A stretch of 64,000 nucleotides of DNA from Zoogloea ramigera (GTDB lineage: Bacteria > Pseudomonadota > Gammaproteobacteria > Burkholderiales > Rhodocyclaceae), in assembly GCF_006539865.1 (NCBI RefSeq), contig NZ_BJNV01000012.1, positions 1-64,000 on the forward strand, in the 5' to 3' direction. Position 1 is the first letter of the stretch; each line of letters starts with the position of its first letter. Shown here piece after piece: positions 39,594 through 47,873 of this stretch. The notes under the pieces are model-generated. The model had not been told where the DNA came from and made no database searches. It saw only the letters and a program-made list of their open reading frames with translations. Position numbers and translations under genes: made by a program.

Positions 39594-40844
39594 TTACCTG
39601 CCTGCCCCATGCCCTGCCACCACCTCGGCCCGCAGCCTGTGCCGCCACGTGATCAGCAAGCCGACGAAGCCCGCCAGCACCACGCCCTCCAGCAGCAGGG
39701 TGTAGCGTGCCCCCAGCCAGGCCGCGGCGAGGCCGGCGACGAGCCCGCCGAGGGCGTCGAAGCCGAAGCGGGTGGATGAGAAGAAGGACACCACGCGCCC
39801 GCGCAGGGCCTCCGGCGCCATGCTCTGCAGCAGCATGTTGATCGCCACGTTGACGGTGGAGATGCCGAAGCCCAACCCCGCCATCGCCACCAGCGCCAGG
39901 GGCATCCAGCCGGCCAGCGCGAAAGCCGCCACCGACACCGCGCTGATGGCGCTGCCCACCACCACGGTGCCGGCCAGCGCGCCGTGGCCGCGCTGGTGGG
40001 CCAGGAACACCGTGCCCAGGAAGGCGCCGCAGCCCGCCGCGCCCCAGATCACCCCGAGGGTGCCGGCGTCGCCGCCGAAGATGTCCCGCGCAAACACCGG
40101 CAGCAGCACCGCGTAGGCCGACGCAGTGAGGTTCACCATCGCGAGGGTGAGGATCAGGGTGCGCACCGGCCAGGTGTGGCGCACATAGGCCACGCCCTCC
40201 TTGAACACCTCGCCCATCGAGCCGGTGGCGCGCGCGGGCGGGCGGCTCTCAATGCGCAGCAGGCCGATCACCAGGGCCACGAAGGACAAACCATTGATCG
40301 CGAAGCACAGGGCCTCGGAGGTGAGCCCCAGCAGCAGGCCCGCCAGCGGCGGCCCGATGAAGCGGCTGGCGTTGAAGAGCATGGCGTTGAGGGCCAGGGC
40401 GTTTGGGAGATCCTCGCTGCGCCCGACAAAGCTGTTGATGAGCGACTGGCGCAACGGCGTGTCAAAGCTGTTGAGCACCCCCAGGGCGAGGGACATGCCG
40501 ATGATCAGCCCGGTGCCGATGAGCTCCGTCCAGGTGAGGATGGCCAGCGCGAAGGCCTGCAGCGCGAGGAGCGCCTGCACGCCGATAAGCCACTTCTTCT
40601 TGTCCTGACGGTCGATCCAGGCCCCCGCCAGCGGCCCCACCACGAGCTGCGGGATGAGCGCGCAGAAGGCCGTCACGCCCAACAGCGCCGACGAGCCGGT
40701 GAGCCGATAGACCAGCCACGACAGGGACACCTGCTGGATCCACGAGCCCAGGATGGACACCGCCTGCCCGGCAAAATAGAAGCGGAAGTTGCGGTGGGCG
40801 AGCGCCCGCAGGGAGGCGGGCAGGCGGGAGCTCGGGCGGGTCAT
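39594..40844 (-). CDS. MFS transporter (MFS_3/EntS-like exporter)
   Basis: A 416-residue permease with about 12 membrane helices. The N-terminus LRALAHRNFRFYFAGQAVSI and the motif AGAWIDRQDKKKWLIG between helices 2 and 3 place it in the MFS_3 group of putative exporters, which includes EntS. Substrate unknown. The ATG at 40844 has GAAGA upstream; a TTG at 40880 lies inside the terminator of the preceding gene and is unlikely. Confidence 0.85.
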   Translation of the reverse strand: MTRPSSRLPASLRALAHRNFRFYFAGQAVSILGSWIQQVSLSWLVYRLTGSSALLGVTAFCALIPQLVVGPLAGAWIDRQDKKKWLIGVQALLALQAFALAILTWTELIGTGLIIGMSLALGVLNSFDTPLRQSLINSFVGRSEDLPNALALNAMLFNASRFIGPPLAGLLLGLTSEALCFAINGLSFVALVIGLLRIESRPPARATGSMGEVFKEGVAYVRHTWPVRTLILTLAMVNLTASAYAVLLPVFARDIFGGDAGTLGVIWGAAGCGAFLGTVFLAHQRGHGALAGTVVVGSAISAVSVAAFALAGWMPLALVAMAGLGFGISTVNVAINMLLQSMAPEALRGRVVSFFSSTRFGFDALGGLVAGLAAAWLGARYTLLLEGVVLAGFVGLLITWRHRLRAEVVAGHGAGR

Positions 40845-40878
40845 CGGGGGCGTCTTCTTTCGTTGAAGGGATAAATGC

Positions 40879-40910
40879 AAAAAGCCAGTCAGCGTTGGGC
40901 TGACTGGCTT
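40879..40910 (-). terminator. Terminator after the MetA-type porin gene
   Basis: On the minus strand, AAGCCAGTCA and TGACTGGCTT (10-base perfect arms, 9-base loop) run into five T. It ends the lower phenol-pathway unit 47 bases past the porin stop. Confidence 0.88.
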
Positions 40911-40956
40911 GACTCACGTCGTCAGGCCCCGCCATGGCGGAGCCGGCTGAGGAGAA

Positions 40957-41859
40957 TTACAGGGGCATCACCACGTTGAGCCACAGCTTGTCGCCCTGGA
41001 AGCGGTTTTCCACCGCCATCTCGCGCTGCCACTGGGCCATGAAGGTGGTGCCGGTCTTGGTGGAGTACTTGACGCTCGGGCCGATGGCGAAGACCTGACC
41101 CTTGTTGCCACCCTGGAAGTTGGCACCGTTGAGGCGGTCGTTGGTCATCTGCTTGAGGTAGTAGCCGGCGAGGCCGACGCCCCAGTCACCAAACTTCTTG
41201 CCGACCAGGTAGTCCATGTGGAACTCGTCGCCCGACTTGACGTTGGTGTCGCCGTTCTTCTGCTTCATGTTGTACATGAACTTGCCGGTGACTTCCCAGT
41301 TGCCCTTGGGCAGCCAGGTGACGGCATACACGGCCTCGTAGGAGACGTAGTTGGAGCCGATGCTGGTGCGCGGGTCGTTCTTGTCGTAGGCGCCGGTCGG
41401 CAGGAAGACGTCGAGGGCGGCGATGGTGTGCAGCTCGGGGCTGTGGTGCCAGCCGATCGCCACCGGGGTGAAGAACATGTCGCCGATGCCGCTCTTGCTG
41501 GCGCGGCCGCCCAGCGGGGCGATGCTCAGGCTCTGGTTGACCACCGGCAGGAAGGCCTGCACGGCGTAGTCGCCGCCGAGGATCTTGATGTTGGTGACGT
41601 AGATGAAGCGCAGCACGTCGAAGTTCACGTCGGCACGCGCGCCGACACCACCGGGCTTGGCGTCGTGGCCCTTGTCGTCCTGCAGCTTGCCGCCGTAGTG
41701 GCCCAGATAGTTCTTGAAGTAGAAGCCGGCCGGCGGCAGCGCGCCCGCCATCCAGTTCTCGGCGCCCGGCGCGGACTGGTCACCGCCTTCCTTGGCCTGG
41801 GCGGCACCGGCAGCCAGGAACAGGCCGCCGACGATGAGTGCAATGGCTGATTTTTTCAT
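40957..41859 (-). CDS. MetA-pathway phenol-degradation outer-membrane channel
   Basis: A 300-residue secreted beta-barrel of the phenol MetA deg family (SphA-like), thought to let aromatic substrates cross the outer membrane. It starts with a clear signal peptide ending GAAQA|KEGG. Alternating hydrophobic and aromatic strands follow, with the C-terminus ending in a short strand to WLNVVMPL. The ATG at 41859 has GGAGGGG upstream; the frame continues upstream to 42045 without family likeness. Last gene before a terminator; preceded 100 bases away by the fused tautomerase. Confidence 0.88.
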   Translation of the reverse strand: MKKSAIALIVGGLFLAAGAAQAKEGGDQSAPGAENWMAGALPPAGFYFKNYLGHYGGKLQDDKGHDAKPGGVGARADVNFDVLRFIYVTNIKILGGDYAVQAFLPVVNQSLSIAPLGGRASKSGIGDMFFTPVAIGWHHSPELHTIAALDVFLPTGAYDKNDPRTSIGSNYVSYEAVYAVTWLPKGNWEVTGKFMYNMKQKNGDTNVKSGDEFHMDYLVGKKFGDWGVGLAGYYLKQMTNDRLNGANFQGGNKGQVFAIGPSVKYSTKTGTTFMAQWQREMAVENRFQGDKLWLNVVMPL

Positions 41860-41959
41860 GTATTTCCCCTCCAACGGATAAAGACAAACTTGCTCTTGTT
41901 TTACTGCGGTACAACCGGCACAGCCCACCTGCAAGTTGGCGAGCCGCGCAAAACCGTGT

Positions 41960-42346
41960 TCAGCGGCCGATGTTCTTGGCCGTCTTGCCGCCGATGCCCC
42001 AGTTGGTCTTGGGCACCTCGGTGATCCACACCCGGGTCTTCTCAAGGGCAGTGCCGAGGGCGGTGACGAAGGCCTGGCTGACCAGCTCGATGACGGCGGC
42101 CTTCTGCTCTTCGGTGCGGCCTTCCATCATGAACATCTGGGCGAAGGGCGCGTTGGCGTCGTCGAGGGCTTCCACCAGCTCGCCGCCAATGCCGTAGTCG
42201 GTCTTCGGCAGCTCGCGCAGCCACACGCGGATGTTGGGCTTCGGCGCGCCGATGGAGTCGTGCACGGCCTGGGTGATCTTCTCGATGAGCACCCGCTTCT
42301 GCTCGGGGCTGTGGCCTTCGGTGATGTGAACCTGTGCAAACGGCAT
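41960..42346 (-). CDS. Two-domain fused 4-oxalocrotonate tautomerase
   Basis: Converts 2-hydroxymuconate to its oxo form in the meta-cleavage pathway. Canonical enzymes are about 62 residues and form hexamers; this protein of 128 residues has two tandem copies. Repeat 1 (from Pro after Met1) reads PFAQVHITEGHS with Pro1 and Arg39 (PNIRVWL) but His at position 11. Repeat 2, starting at an internal PFAQMFMMEGRT, has Arg11 and Arg39 but its Pro is not N-terminal. Only the first repeat can supply the catalytic N-terminal proline. Start ATG at 42346. A terminator-like hairpin lies between it and the aldolase gene. Confidence 0.9.
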   Translation of the reverse strand: MPFAQVHITEGHSPEQKRVLIEKITQAVHDSIGAPKPNIRVWLRELPKTDYGIGGELVEALDDANAPFAQMFMMEGRTEEQKAAVIELVSQAFVTALGTALEKTRVWITEVPKTNWGIGGKTAKNIGR

Positions 42347-42377
42347 GTCGCTCTCCCTTGTCGTCAAGCTTGTGATC

Positions 42378-42407
42378 AAAAAAGGCGGGGCACCGCAGCG
42401 CCCCGCC
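42378..42407 (-). terminator. Terminator-like hairpin between aldolase and tautomerase genes
   Basis: On the minus strand, GGCGGGGC and GCCCCGCC (8-base arms, 8-base loop) run into six T. It would end or attenuate the transcript from the GlcG-like gene through the aldolase, before the tautomerase and porin. Confidence 0.75.
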
Positions 42408-42423
42408 CGATGCCTTAGGCCAC

Positions 42424-43455
42424 TCAGGCCATCAGGCCGCGAGCCTTGGCCATGGTGATGGCCGTGTCTTCGATCATGTCTTCCTGGCCGCCGACCATGC
42501 CGCGACGGCCGAGCTCGACGAGGATGTCACGGGCCGGCACGCCGTACTTGGCGGAGGCACGCTTGGCGAACAGCAGGAAGGAGCCATAAACGCCGGCGTA
42601 GCCGAGGGTGAGCGCGTCGCGGTCGATGCGGATCGGGAAGTCCATCATCGGGACGACCAGGTCTTCGGCCACGTCGGTGATCTTGGCCACGTCCACGCCG
42701 GTCTCGATGCCCATCAGGGTGCACACCGCGATCAGCACTTCCATCGGGGTGTTGCCGGCACCGGCGCCCAGGCCAGCGGCGGCGGCGTCGATGCGGGTGG
42801 CGCCCACTTCGATGGCGGCGATGCTGTTGGCGACGCCCATGGCCAGGTTGTGGTGGCCGTGGAAGCCGAGCTCGGTCTCGGGCTTGAGGGCTTCACGCAC
42901 GGCGCCCAGGCGGGCCTTGACGCCGTCGGGCAGCAGGTGGCCGGCGGAGTCGGTGACGTAGATGCAGTTGGCGCCGTAGCCTTCCATCAGCTTGGCCTGC
43001 TTGACCAGCCCTTCGGGGCTGTTCATGTGGCTCATCATCAGGAAGCCGACGGTGTCCATGTCCATCTTGCGGGCCATCGTGATGTGCTGTTCGGACACAT
43101 CGGCCTCGGTGCAGTGGGTGGCCACGCGGATGGTGTTGACGCCCAGCTCGCGAGCCATCTTGAGGTGGTCGACGGTGCCGATACCGGGCAGCAGCAGCGC
43201 AGAGACCTTGGCCTGCTTCATCAGCGGGATGACGGTGGAGAGGTATTCCTCGTCGGTGTGGGCCGGGAAGCCGTAGTTCACCGAGGAGCCGCCCAGGCCG
43301 TCACCGTGGGTGACTTCGATCAGGGGCACGCCGGCTTCGTCGAGGCCGGTGGCGATCTGCTTCATCTGCTCGAGGGACATGAGGTGGCGCTTGGGGTGCA
43401 TCCCGTCGCGCAGGGTCATGTCGTGGACAGTGATTTTCTTGCCTTTGAGTTCCAT
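42424..43455 (-). CDS. dmpG: 4-hydroxy-2-oxovalerate aldolase
   Basis: Cleaves 4-hydroxy-2-oxovalerate into pyruvate and acetaldehyde, the last step of meta cleavage, in a channelling complex with the acylating acetaldehyde dehydrogenase. The 343 residues contain the metal and catalytic segment [15 protein letters not shown] (Arg, Asp), the metal-ligand [13 protein letters not shown] and the class-II DRE-TIM barrel. Start ATG at 43455. It follows the dehydrogenase gene by 10 bases, the usual dmpF-dmpG order. Confidence 0.96.
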   Translation of the reverse strand: MELKGKKITVHDMTLRDGMHPKRHLMSLEQMKQIATGLDEAGVPLIEVTHGDGLGGSSVNYGFPAHTDEEYLSTVIPLMKQAKVSALLLPGIGTVDHLKMARELGVNTIRVATHCTEADVSEQHITMARKMDMDTVGFLMMSHMNSPEGLVKQAKLMEGYGANCIYVTDSAGHLLPDGVKARLGAVREALKPETELGFHGHHNLAMGVANSIAAIEVGATRIDAAAAGLGAGAGNTPMEVLIAVCTLMGIETGVDVAKITDVAEDLVVPMMDFPIRIDRDALTLGYAGVYGSFLLFAKRASAKYGVPARDILVELGRRGMVGGQEDMIEDTAITMAKARGLMA

Positions 43456-43465
43456 GTCCGGTTCC

Positions 43466-44380
43466 TTAAGCAGCAGTGGGTTTCAGGGTCAGGCGGCCGG
43501 CGATCATCTCTTCGGCAAACATTTCGGCGGTGCGGGCGCCGGCGGCGGTCATGATGTCCAGGTTGCCGGCGTACTTGGGCAGGTAGTCGCCCAGGCCTTC
43601 GACTTCCAGGAAGACCGAGACGCGGTTGCCGTCGAACACGGGGCCGTTAACCAGGCGGTAGCCCGGCACGTACTTCTGGACCTCCTTGATCATCGCGTGG
43701 ATGGACTCGGTGATCTTGGCCTGGTCGGGCTCGCCCTCGACGAGGCAGTGCACGGTGTCGCGCATGATCAGCGGGGGTTCGGCCGGGTTGATGATGATGA
43801 TGGCCTTGCCCTTTTCAGCGCCGCCGACCTTCTCGACCGCGCTGGCGGTGGTGCGGGTGAATTCGTCGATGTTCTTGCGCGTGCCGGGGCCGGCAGACTT
43901 GGACGACACGGTGGCGACGATCTCGCCGTACACGACCTTCTGCACGCGGGACACGGCGGCGACCATCGGGATGGTGGCCTGGCCACCGCAGGTGACCATG
44001 TTGACGTTCATCTCGCCCTTGCCCACGTGCTGGAGCAGGTTGACCGGCGGCACGCAGAAGGGGCCGATGGCGGCCGGGGTGAGGTCGATCATCAGCACGC
44101 CCAGCTCGTTGAGCTTGCGGCTGTTCTCGGCGTGCACGTAGGCGGAGGTTGCATCGAAGGCGATCTGGACGCCGTCGGCCAGCACGTGGGGCAACAGGCC
44201 ATCGACGCCTTCGGCGGTGGTCTTCAGGCCCATCTCGCGGGCGCGCTTGAGGCCGTCGGATTCAGGGTCGATGCCGACCATCCACACCGGCTCGAGGACC
44301 GGGCTGCGCTGGAGCTTGGCCAGCAGGTCGGTGCCGATGTTGCCGGGACCGATCAGAGCGCATTTGATTTTTTTGCTCAT
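43466..44380 (-). CDS. dmpF: Acetaldehyde dehydrogenase (acylating)
   Basis: Oxidises acetaldehyde with CoA and NAD to acetyl-CoA. The 304 residues start [20 protein letters not shown] (NAD-binding), and the catalytic Cys is in [14 protein letters not shown]. It forms the bifunctional complex with DmpG. Start ATG at 44380; preceded by the SDR gene with 32 bases between. Confidence 0.96.
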   Translation of the reverse strand: MSKKIKCALIGPGNIGTDLLAKLQRSPVLEPVWMVGIDPESDGLKRAREMGLKTTAEGVDGLLPHVLADGVQIAFDATSAYVHAENSRKLNELGVLMIDLTPAAIGPFCVPPVNLLQHVGKGEMNVNMVTCGGQATIPMVAAVSRVQKVVYGEIVATVSSKSAGPGTRKNIDEFTRTTASAVEKVGGAEKGKAIIIINPAEPPLIMRDTVHCLVEGEPDQAKITESIHAMIKEVQKYVPGYRLVNGPVFDGNRVSVFLEVEGLGDYLPKYAGNLDIMTAAGARTAEMFAEEMIAGRLTLKPTAA

Positions 44381-44412
44381 GTCTTGGGGTTCTTCCTTGT
44401 GAATCGCTGGGG

Positions 44413-45207
44413 TTAGACCATGCTGCGGACAACGCCGCCTTCAACCCGGAGGGCTGCGCCATGGGTGGCTGAGGATAGCGGACTGCAGACATAGGTGACC
44501 ATGGCAGCGACCTCGGCGGGGTCGATGAGGCGCTTGATGATCGAGGTCGGCCGGGCATTCGCAAAGAAGGCCCGTTCGGCCTCCTCCACGGACACGCCCT
44601 GTTCTTCGGCCAGTCGGGCGAAGAACGTCGCGACACCTTCGGTACGGGTCGGGCCGGGCAATACGGAATTTACGGTGACGCCGGAGCCCACGCAGGTCTC
44701 GGCGATGCCGCGGGCCACGGACAACTGGGCAGACTTGCTCATGCCGTAGTGCACCATCTCGGCCGGCGGGCAGATGCCCGACTCGCTGGAGATGAACACC
44801 ACGCGGCCCCAGTTGCGCTGCTTCATGGCCGGCAGGTAGTGGCGGGTCAGGCGGACGCCGCTCATCACGTTGGTTTCGAAGAAGTGGAACCACTCCTCGT
44901 CGGGGATCTCCTCGAAGGGCTTCGGGTCGAAGATGCCCATGTTGTTCACGAGGATGTCCGCATCCGGGCAGGCCTTCACGAACTGCTCACAGCCGGTGGC
45001 GGCGCCGAGGTCGGCCGCCACGCCACGCAGCTTGGCGCCGGGAACGGCTTGCTCGAGGCGCTCAAGGGCGGCGGCGACGCCGGCACGGCCTCGCCCGTTG
45101 ATGATCACTTCGGCGCCCTCGGCGGCGAGGCTCTGCGCGATGGCAAAGCCAATGCCCGAGGTGGAACCGGTGACGAGGGCACGCTTGCCGCTAAGTTGAA
45201 GATCCAT
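44413..45207 (-). CDS. SDR-family oxidoreductase in the phenol lower-pathway unit
   Basis: A classical short-chain dehydrogenase of 264 residues: [19 protein letters not shown] near the N-terminus, NNMG in place of the usual NNAG, catalytic Ser in VVFISSESG and YxxxK in HYGMSKSAQ. The substrate is unknown. It is not part of the standard dmp pathway, but its position between the GlcG-like gene and dmpF suggests it acts on a pathway intermediate or a substituted aromatic; this is inference. Start ATG at 45207. Confidence 0.85.
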   Translation of the reverse strand: MDLQLSGKRALVTGSTSGIGFAIAQSLAAEGAEVIINGRGRAGVAAALERLEQAVPGAKLRGVAADLGAATGCEQFVKACPDADILVNNMGIFDPKPFEEIPDEEWFHFFETNVMSGVRLTRHYLPAMKQRNWGRVVFISSESGICPPAEMVHYGMSKSAQLSVARGIAETCVGSGVTVNSVLPGPTRTEGVATFFARLAEEQGVSVEEAERAFFANARPTSIIKRLIDPAEVAAMVTYVCSPLSSATHGAALRVEGGVVRSMV

Positions 45208-45236
45208 GGCCGTCCTTGTGTGGGTGCGGGGTCTGC

Positions 45237-45680
45237 TTATTCGGCGCCGATCGCGTCGAGCGCGGCGCGGGCGCAGATCTCGTCCTGCTCTTCGGAGGCG
45301 CCCGACACGCCGATGCCGCCGATCAGCTCGCCATTCACGCGCAGCGGCAGGCCACCGCCGAACACCACCAGGCGCGGGCGGGCCGAGAAGCCGAACTTCA
45401 TGCCGTCATCGTGACCGATGAGCTTCATCCAGTCTTTGGTGGAGAAGCCGAAGCCAGCCGCGGTGTAGGCCTTGTCGATGGCAATATCGATGGACTGCAC
45501 GAAGGCGCCGGGCATGCGCAGGAAGCCGGACAGGTTGCCGCCGCTGTCGGCCACGGCCACGTTGATCTTCACCCCCAGCTCGGCCGCTTTCGCAACGGCA
45601 GCCTCAAGGGCCACGCTGACAGCCTCGGCGGAGACCACGGATTGGGGCACTGCGACAGTCGAAACAGGCTTCTGGCTCAT
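45237..45680 (-). CDS. GlcG/HbpS-family protein
   Basis: A 147-residue alpha/beta protein of the GlcG/HbpS fold: INVAVADSGGNLSGFLRMPGAF, AIDKAYTAAGF and LPLRVNGELIGGIGVSGASEEQDE. Members bind heme or corrinoids in some cases, but the biochemical role in aromatic degradation clusters, where they occur repeatedly, is not settled. First gene of the lower-pathway unit, with a good sigma-70-type promoter upstream. Start ATG at 45680. Confidence 0.85.
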   Translation of the reverse strand: MSQKPVSTVAVPQSVVSAEAVSVALEAAVAKAAELGVKINVAVADSGGNLSGFLRMPGAFVQSIDIAIDKAYTAAGFGFSTKDWMKLIGHDDGMKFGFSARPRLVVFGGGLPLRVNGELIGGIGVSGASEEQDEICARAALDAIGAE

Positions 45681-45723
45681 GTTGGGTTCCCGCAAGAGTT
45701 ATATAAGACTTTAAAGTTGGCTA

Positions 45724-45752
45724 ACAATATTGTCTTCTTTTATCGACGTCAA
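45724..45752 (-). promoter_or_regulatory. Sigma-70-type promoter of the lower phenol-pathway unit
   Basis: On the minus strand TTGACG, a 17-base spacer, and TATTGT lie 44 bases before the GlcG-like gene. The -10 region overlaps a 10-base palindrome, ACAATATTGT at 45724-45733, a possible operator. The shared TCTCGAGATTT motif lies eight bases upstream of the -35. Confidence 0.6.
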
Positions 45753-45759
45753 TATATTT

Positions 45760-45770
45760 TCTCGAGATTT
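45760..45770 (+). promoter_or_regulatory. TCTCGANATTT motif, copy 1
   Basis: TCTCGAGATTT inside a 15-base identity (TTTTCTCGAGATTTT at 45757-45771) shared with 53616-53630. Lies in the divergent region between the GlcG-like gene and the GntR regulator. Candidate operator. Confidence 0.5.
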
Positions 45771-45859
45771 TAATTTAGCACCGTCAATATCGCACTTCGG
45801 CTAAAATCAGGACCTGCGTTCGTGCCCGACCGGCGGACGTGGTCACGAGAAACATCACG

Positions 45860-46573
45860 ATGAACGATATAGCAGCCCTTCCTGATATTGCCGGCAGCCA
45901 GCCGGATGAACCCAAGACCCTCGCCGAAGCGGCCTACCGGCGGCTGCGCCGCGACATTATCGAGGGCATTCACCCGCCGGGCGAAAAACTCCGTGTCGAA
46001 CATCTGAAAGACCACTACGCCGTGGGCGCAGGCACCCTGCGCGAAGCCCTGCAACTGCTCGTCACCGACGCCCTCGTGGTGGCCCAGGGGCAGCGCGGCT
46101 TTCGGGTGGCGCCGATCTCGCTGGACGACTTCGAGGACATCACCCGCACCCGCGTGCTGCTCGAAACCGAAGCCCTGAAACAATCCATCGAATGCGGCGA
46201 AGATGCCTGGGAGGCCAACGTGGTGGCGGCGTTCCACATGCTCTCCCGGGCCGAAACCAAGCTCGAGGAAGGCAACGAGGGCAACCGGGAAGAATGGGAG
46301 CTGCGCAACCAGACCTTCCATGAGGTGCTCATCTCGGCCTCGCCGTCCCGCTGGTGCCGGCACTTCCAGAACATCCTCTACCTCCAGTCGGAGCGCTACC
46401 GTCGCCTGTCGCTGTTCCGCCAGCCCATCAGCCGCGACGTGCACTCCGAACACCAGGCCATCCTCGACGCCGTGCTGGCCCGTGACGTGGAAGCGGCGAC
46501 GAGCATCCTGACCGAACACATCCTGCGCACCCTCGAAGCCGTGCGGCAGATTCCGTCCGACGTGCTCTCCTGA
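45860..46573 (+). CDS. GntR-family (FCD/FadR-type) transcriptional regulator
   Basis: A 237-residue regulator. The winged helix (TLAEAAYRRLRRDIIEGIHPPGEKL, then YAVGAGTLREALQLLV) is followed by an all-helical FCD ligand domain with candidate metal or ligand residues (FHEVLISA, HSEHQAILDAVLARD, LTEHI). It is divergent from the lower-pathway unit and convergent with catechol 2,3-dioxygenase, so it probably responds to a pathway intermediate. The ATG at 45860 is preferred over a GTG at 45839. Confidence 0.9.
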   Translation: MNDIAALPDIAGSQPDEPKTLAEAAYRRLRRDIIEGIHPPGEKLRVEHLKDHYAVGAGTLREALQLLVTDALVVAQGQRGFRVAPISLDDFEDITRTRVLLETEALKQSIECGEDAWEANVVAAFHMLSRAETKLEEGNEGNREEWELRNQTFHEVLISASPSRWCRHFQNILYLQSERYRRLSLFRQPISRDVHSEHQAILDAVLARDVEAATSILTEHILRTLEAVRQIPSDVLS

Positions 46574-46628
46574 ACACCCGCAGCGCCGGCGGTTCTGCCC
46601 GGCTGCTCAAACTGACAAGAACAAACAC

Positions 46629-46658
46629 GACAACGGAACGGCAAGCCGTTCCGTTGTC
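46629..46658. terminator. Bidirectional terminator hairpin
   Basis: GACAACGGAACGG, loop CAAG, CCGTTCCGTTGTC: a perfect 13-base stem between the convergent GntR and catechol 2,3-dioxygenase genes. T and A tracts are weak, so it may be only partly intrinsic. Confidence 0.7.
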
Positions 46659-46680
46659 GCTCATGCCACTACCAGCAACC

Positions 46681-47610
46681 TCAGGACACGACGGTCAGGA
46701 AGCGCTCGTTCAGCTTGCGGTCGTGGTAGAAGATGCCGGGGCCGACCTCGTCCCAGGTCCAGGTGATGGCCTTGTAGTCGGGGTAGGTGTCGTAGCCGCC
46801 GCAGAAGGTTTCGAAGCGGTTGCCGGACGGGTCGAAGGCGTAGATCGTGGTGCCGCGGGTGATGCCGTGACGCGTGGGGCCGATGTCGATGGAGATCTTG
46901 TTCATCGACATGAGGTCGGCGGCGCGCAGCACACGCTCCCAGCTATCGAGCTTGAAGGCGACGTGGTGCAGCTTGCCCGGCTCGCCATGGCGCACGAAGG
47001 CGATGTCGTGGGCCTTGGTGGAGCACGACAGCCAGATGGCCAGGTCGGTCTTGCCATCTTCCAGCAGCACGTGTTCAACCAGGAAGAAGCCCAGCACCTT
47101 CTCGAAGATCTCCTGAACCTTCTCGATGTCCGGGCCGTACAGCAGGCAGTGGTCCATGCGGCTCGGGGCGATGCCGTGCTCGGCAGCGGGAATCCAGGGG
47201 TTCGGGTTGACGTAGGGCTGGCCGTTGCCCACGTCGGTCTTCTCGGCGTAGAGCTCGATGAAGTGGCCGGACGGGATCTTGAAGCGCACGCGCTCGCCGG
47301 TTTCGAGCATCTCACCGGCGGGAATGCGCTCGGTGGTGAGGCCGAAGGCCTGGAGGTCGCCGTCGAGCTTCTCGAGGGTGGCCTTGTCGGCAACCTTGAA
47401 GGCGAAGAAATCGATGCCGGCCTGCTCGGCCTCACGGATCAGGACGCTGTTGTGATCGCGCTCGTCCCAGGCCTTGAAATACACGCGGCCCTGGTCGTCA
47501 CGGCCGGTTTCGACCAGACCCAGGGTGTTCTTGTAAAAGTTGATGCCTTCTTCCAGATCCAGGACGCGCAGCGAAATGTGGCCGGGACGCAGAACACCAG
47601 TCATTGCCAT
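46681..47610 (-). CDS. dmpB: Catechol 2,3-dioxygenase
   Basis: Extradiol ring cleavage of catechol to 2-hydroxymuconic semialdehyde with Fe(II). From the ATG at 47610 the protein has 309 residues with two vicinal-oxygen-chelate modules; the iron ligands His154 (RMDHCLLYG), His216 (KLHHVAFK) and Glu267 (RFETFCGG) are in place. GGAGGAGA lies upstream of the start. It follows the phenol hydroxylase genes but behind a 263-base gap that holds a dispersed repeat and a regulatory motif, so it may have its own promoter. Confidence 0.96.
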   Translation of the reverse strand: MAMTGVLRPGHISLRVLDLEEGINFYKNTLGLVETGRDDQGRVYFKAWDERDHNSVLIREAEQAGIDFFAFKVADKATLEKLDGDLQAFGLTTERIPAGEMLETGERVRFKIPSGHFIELYAEKTDVGNGQPYVNPNPWIPAAEHGIAPSRMDHCLLYGPDIEKVQEIFEKVLGFFLVEHVLLEDGKTDLAIWLSCSTKAHDIAFVRHGEPGKLHHVAFKLDSWERVLRAADLMSMNKISIDIGPTRHGITRGTTIYAFDPSGNRFETFCGGYDTYPDYKAITWTWDEVGPGIFYHDRKLNERFLTVVS

Positions 47611-47726
47611 AAGAATCTCCTCCAAGTGTGCCTCCCCGGTTAGGCCCGGATGAGGCTGGTTTTTGGTCGCAAAACTAAAAACTGCGGCGCAAAGAATATC
47701 GATTTATTCCCGACAAAACTTAATAA

Positions 47727-47737
47727 TCTCGATATTT
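47727..47737 (+). promoter_or_regulatory. TCTCGANATTT motif, copy 2
   Basis: TCTCGATATTT, about 120 bases upstream of the catechol 2,3-dioxygenase start. Adjacent at 47739-47752 is the inverted repeat TTGACAATAATCAA, a further candidate operator. Confidence 0.45.
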
Positions 47738-47774
47738 CTTGACAATAATCAAGCGCGCGGATGCGCCCACCCTC

Positions 47775-47809
47775 TCAAGGAAACGCAGGGCCGCCCCACG
47801 TTTCCTTGA
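47775..47809. repeat. 35-bp dispersed inverted repeat, copy 3 (best preserved)
   Basis: TCAAGGAAACG, core CAGGGCCGCCCCA, CGTTTCCTTGA: perfect 11-base arms. It lies between the phenol hydroxylase reductase gene and catechol 2,3-dioxygenase. Confidence 0.75.
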
Positions 47810-47873
47810 CCCCCACGGGAGAGGGCTGGGCGGAGCCCGGCCCTGGGGGCGCTCAGCAGGCGGGCGTCATCGC

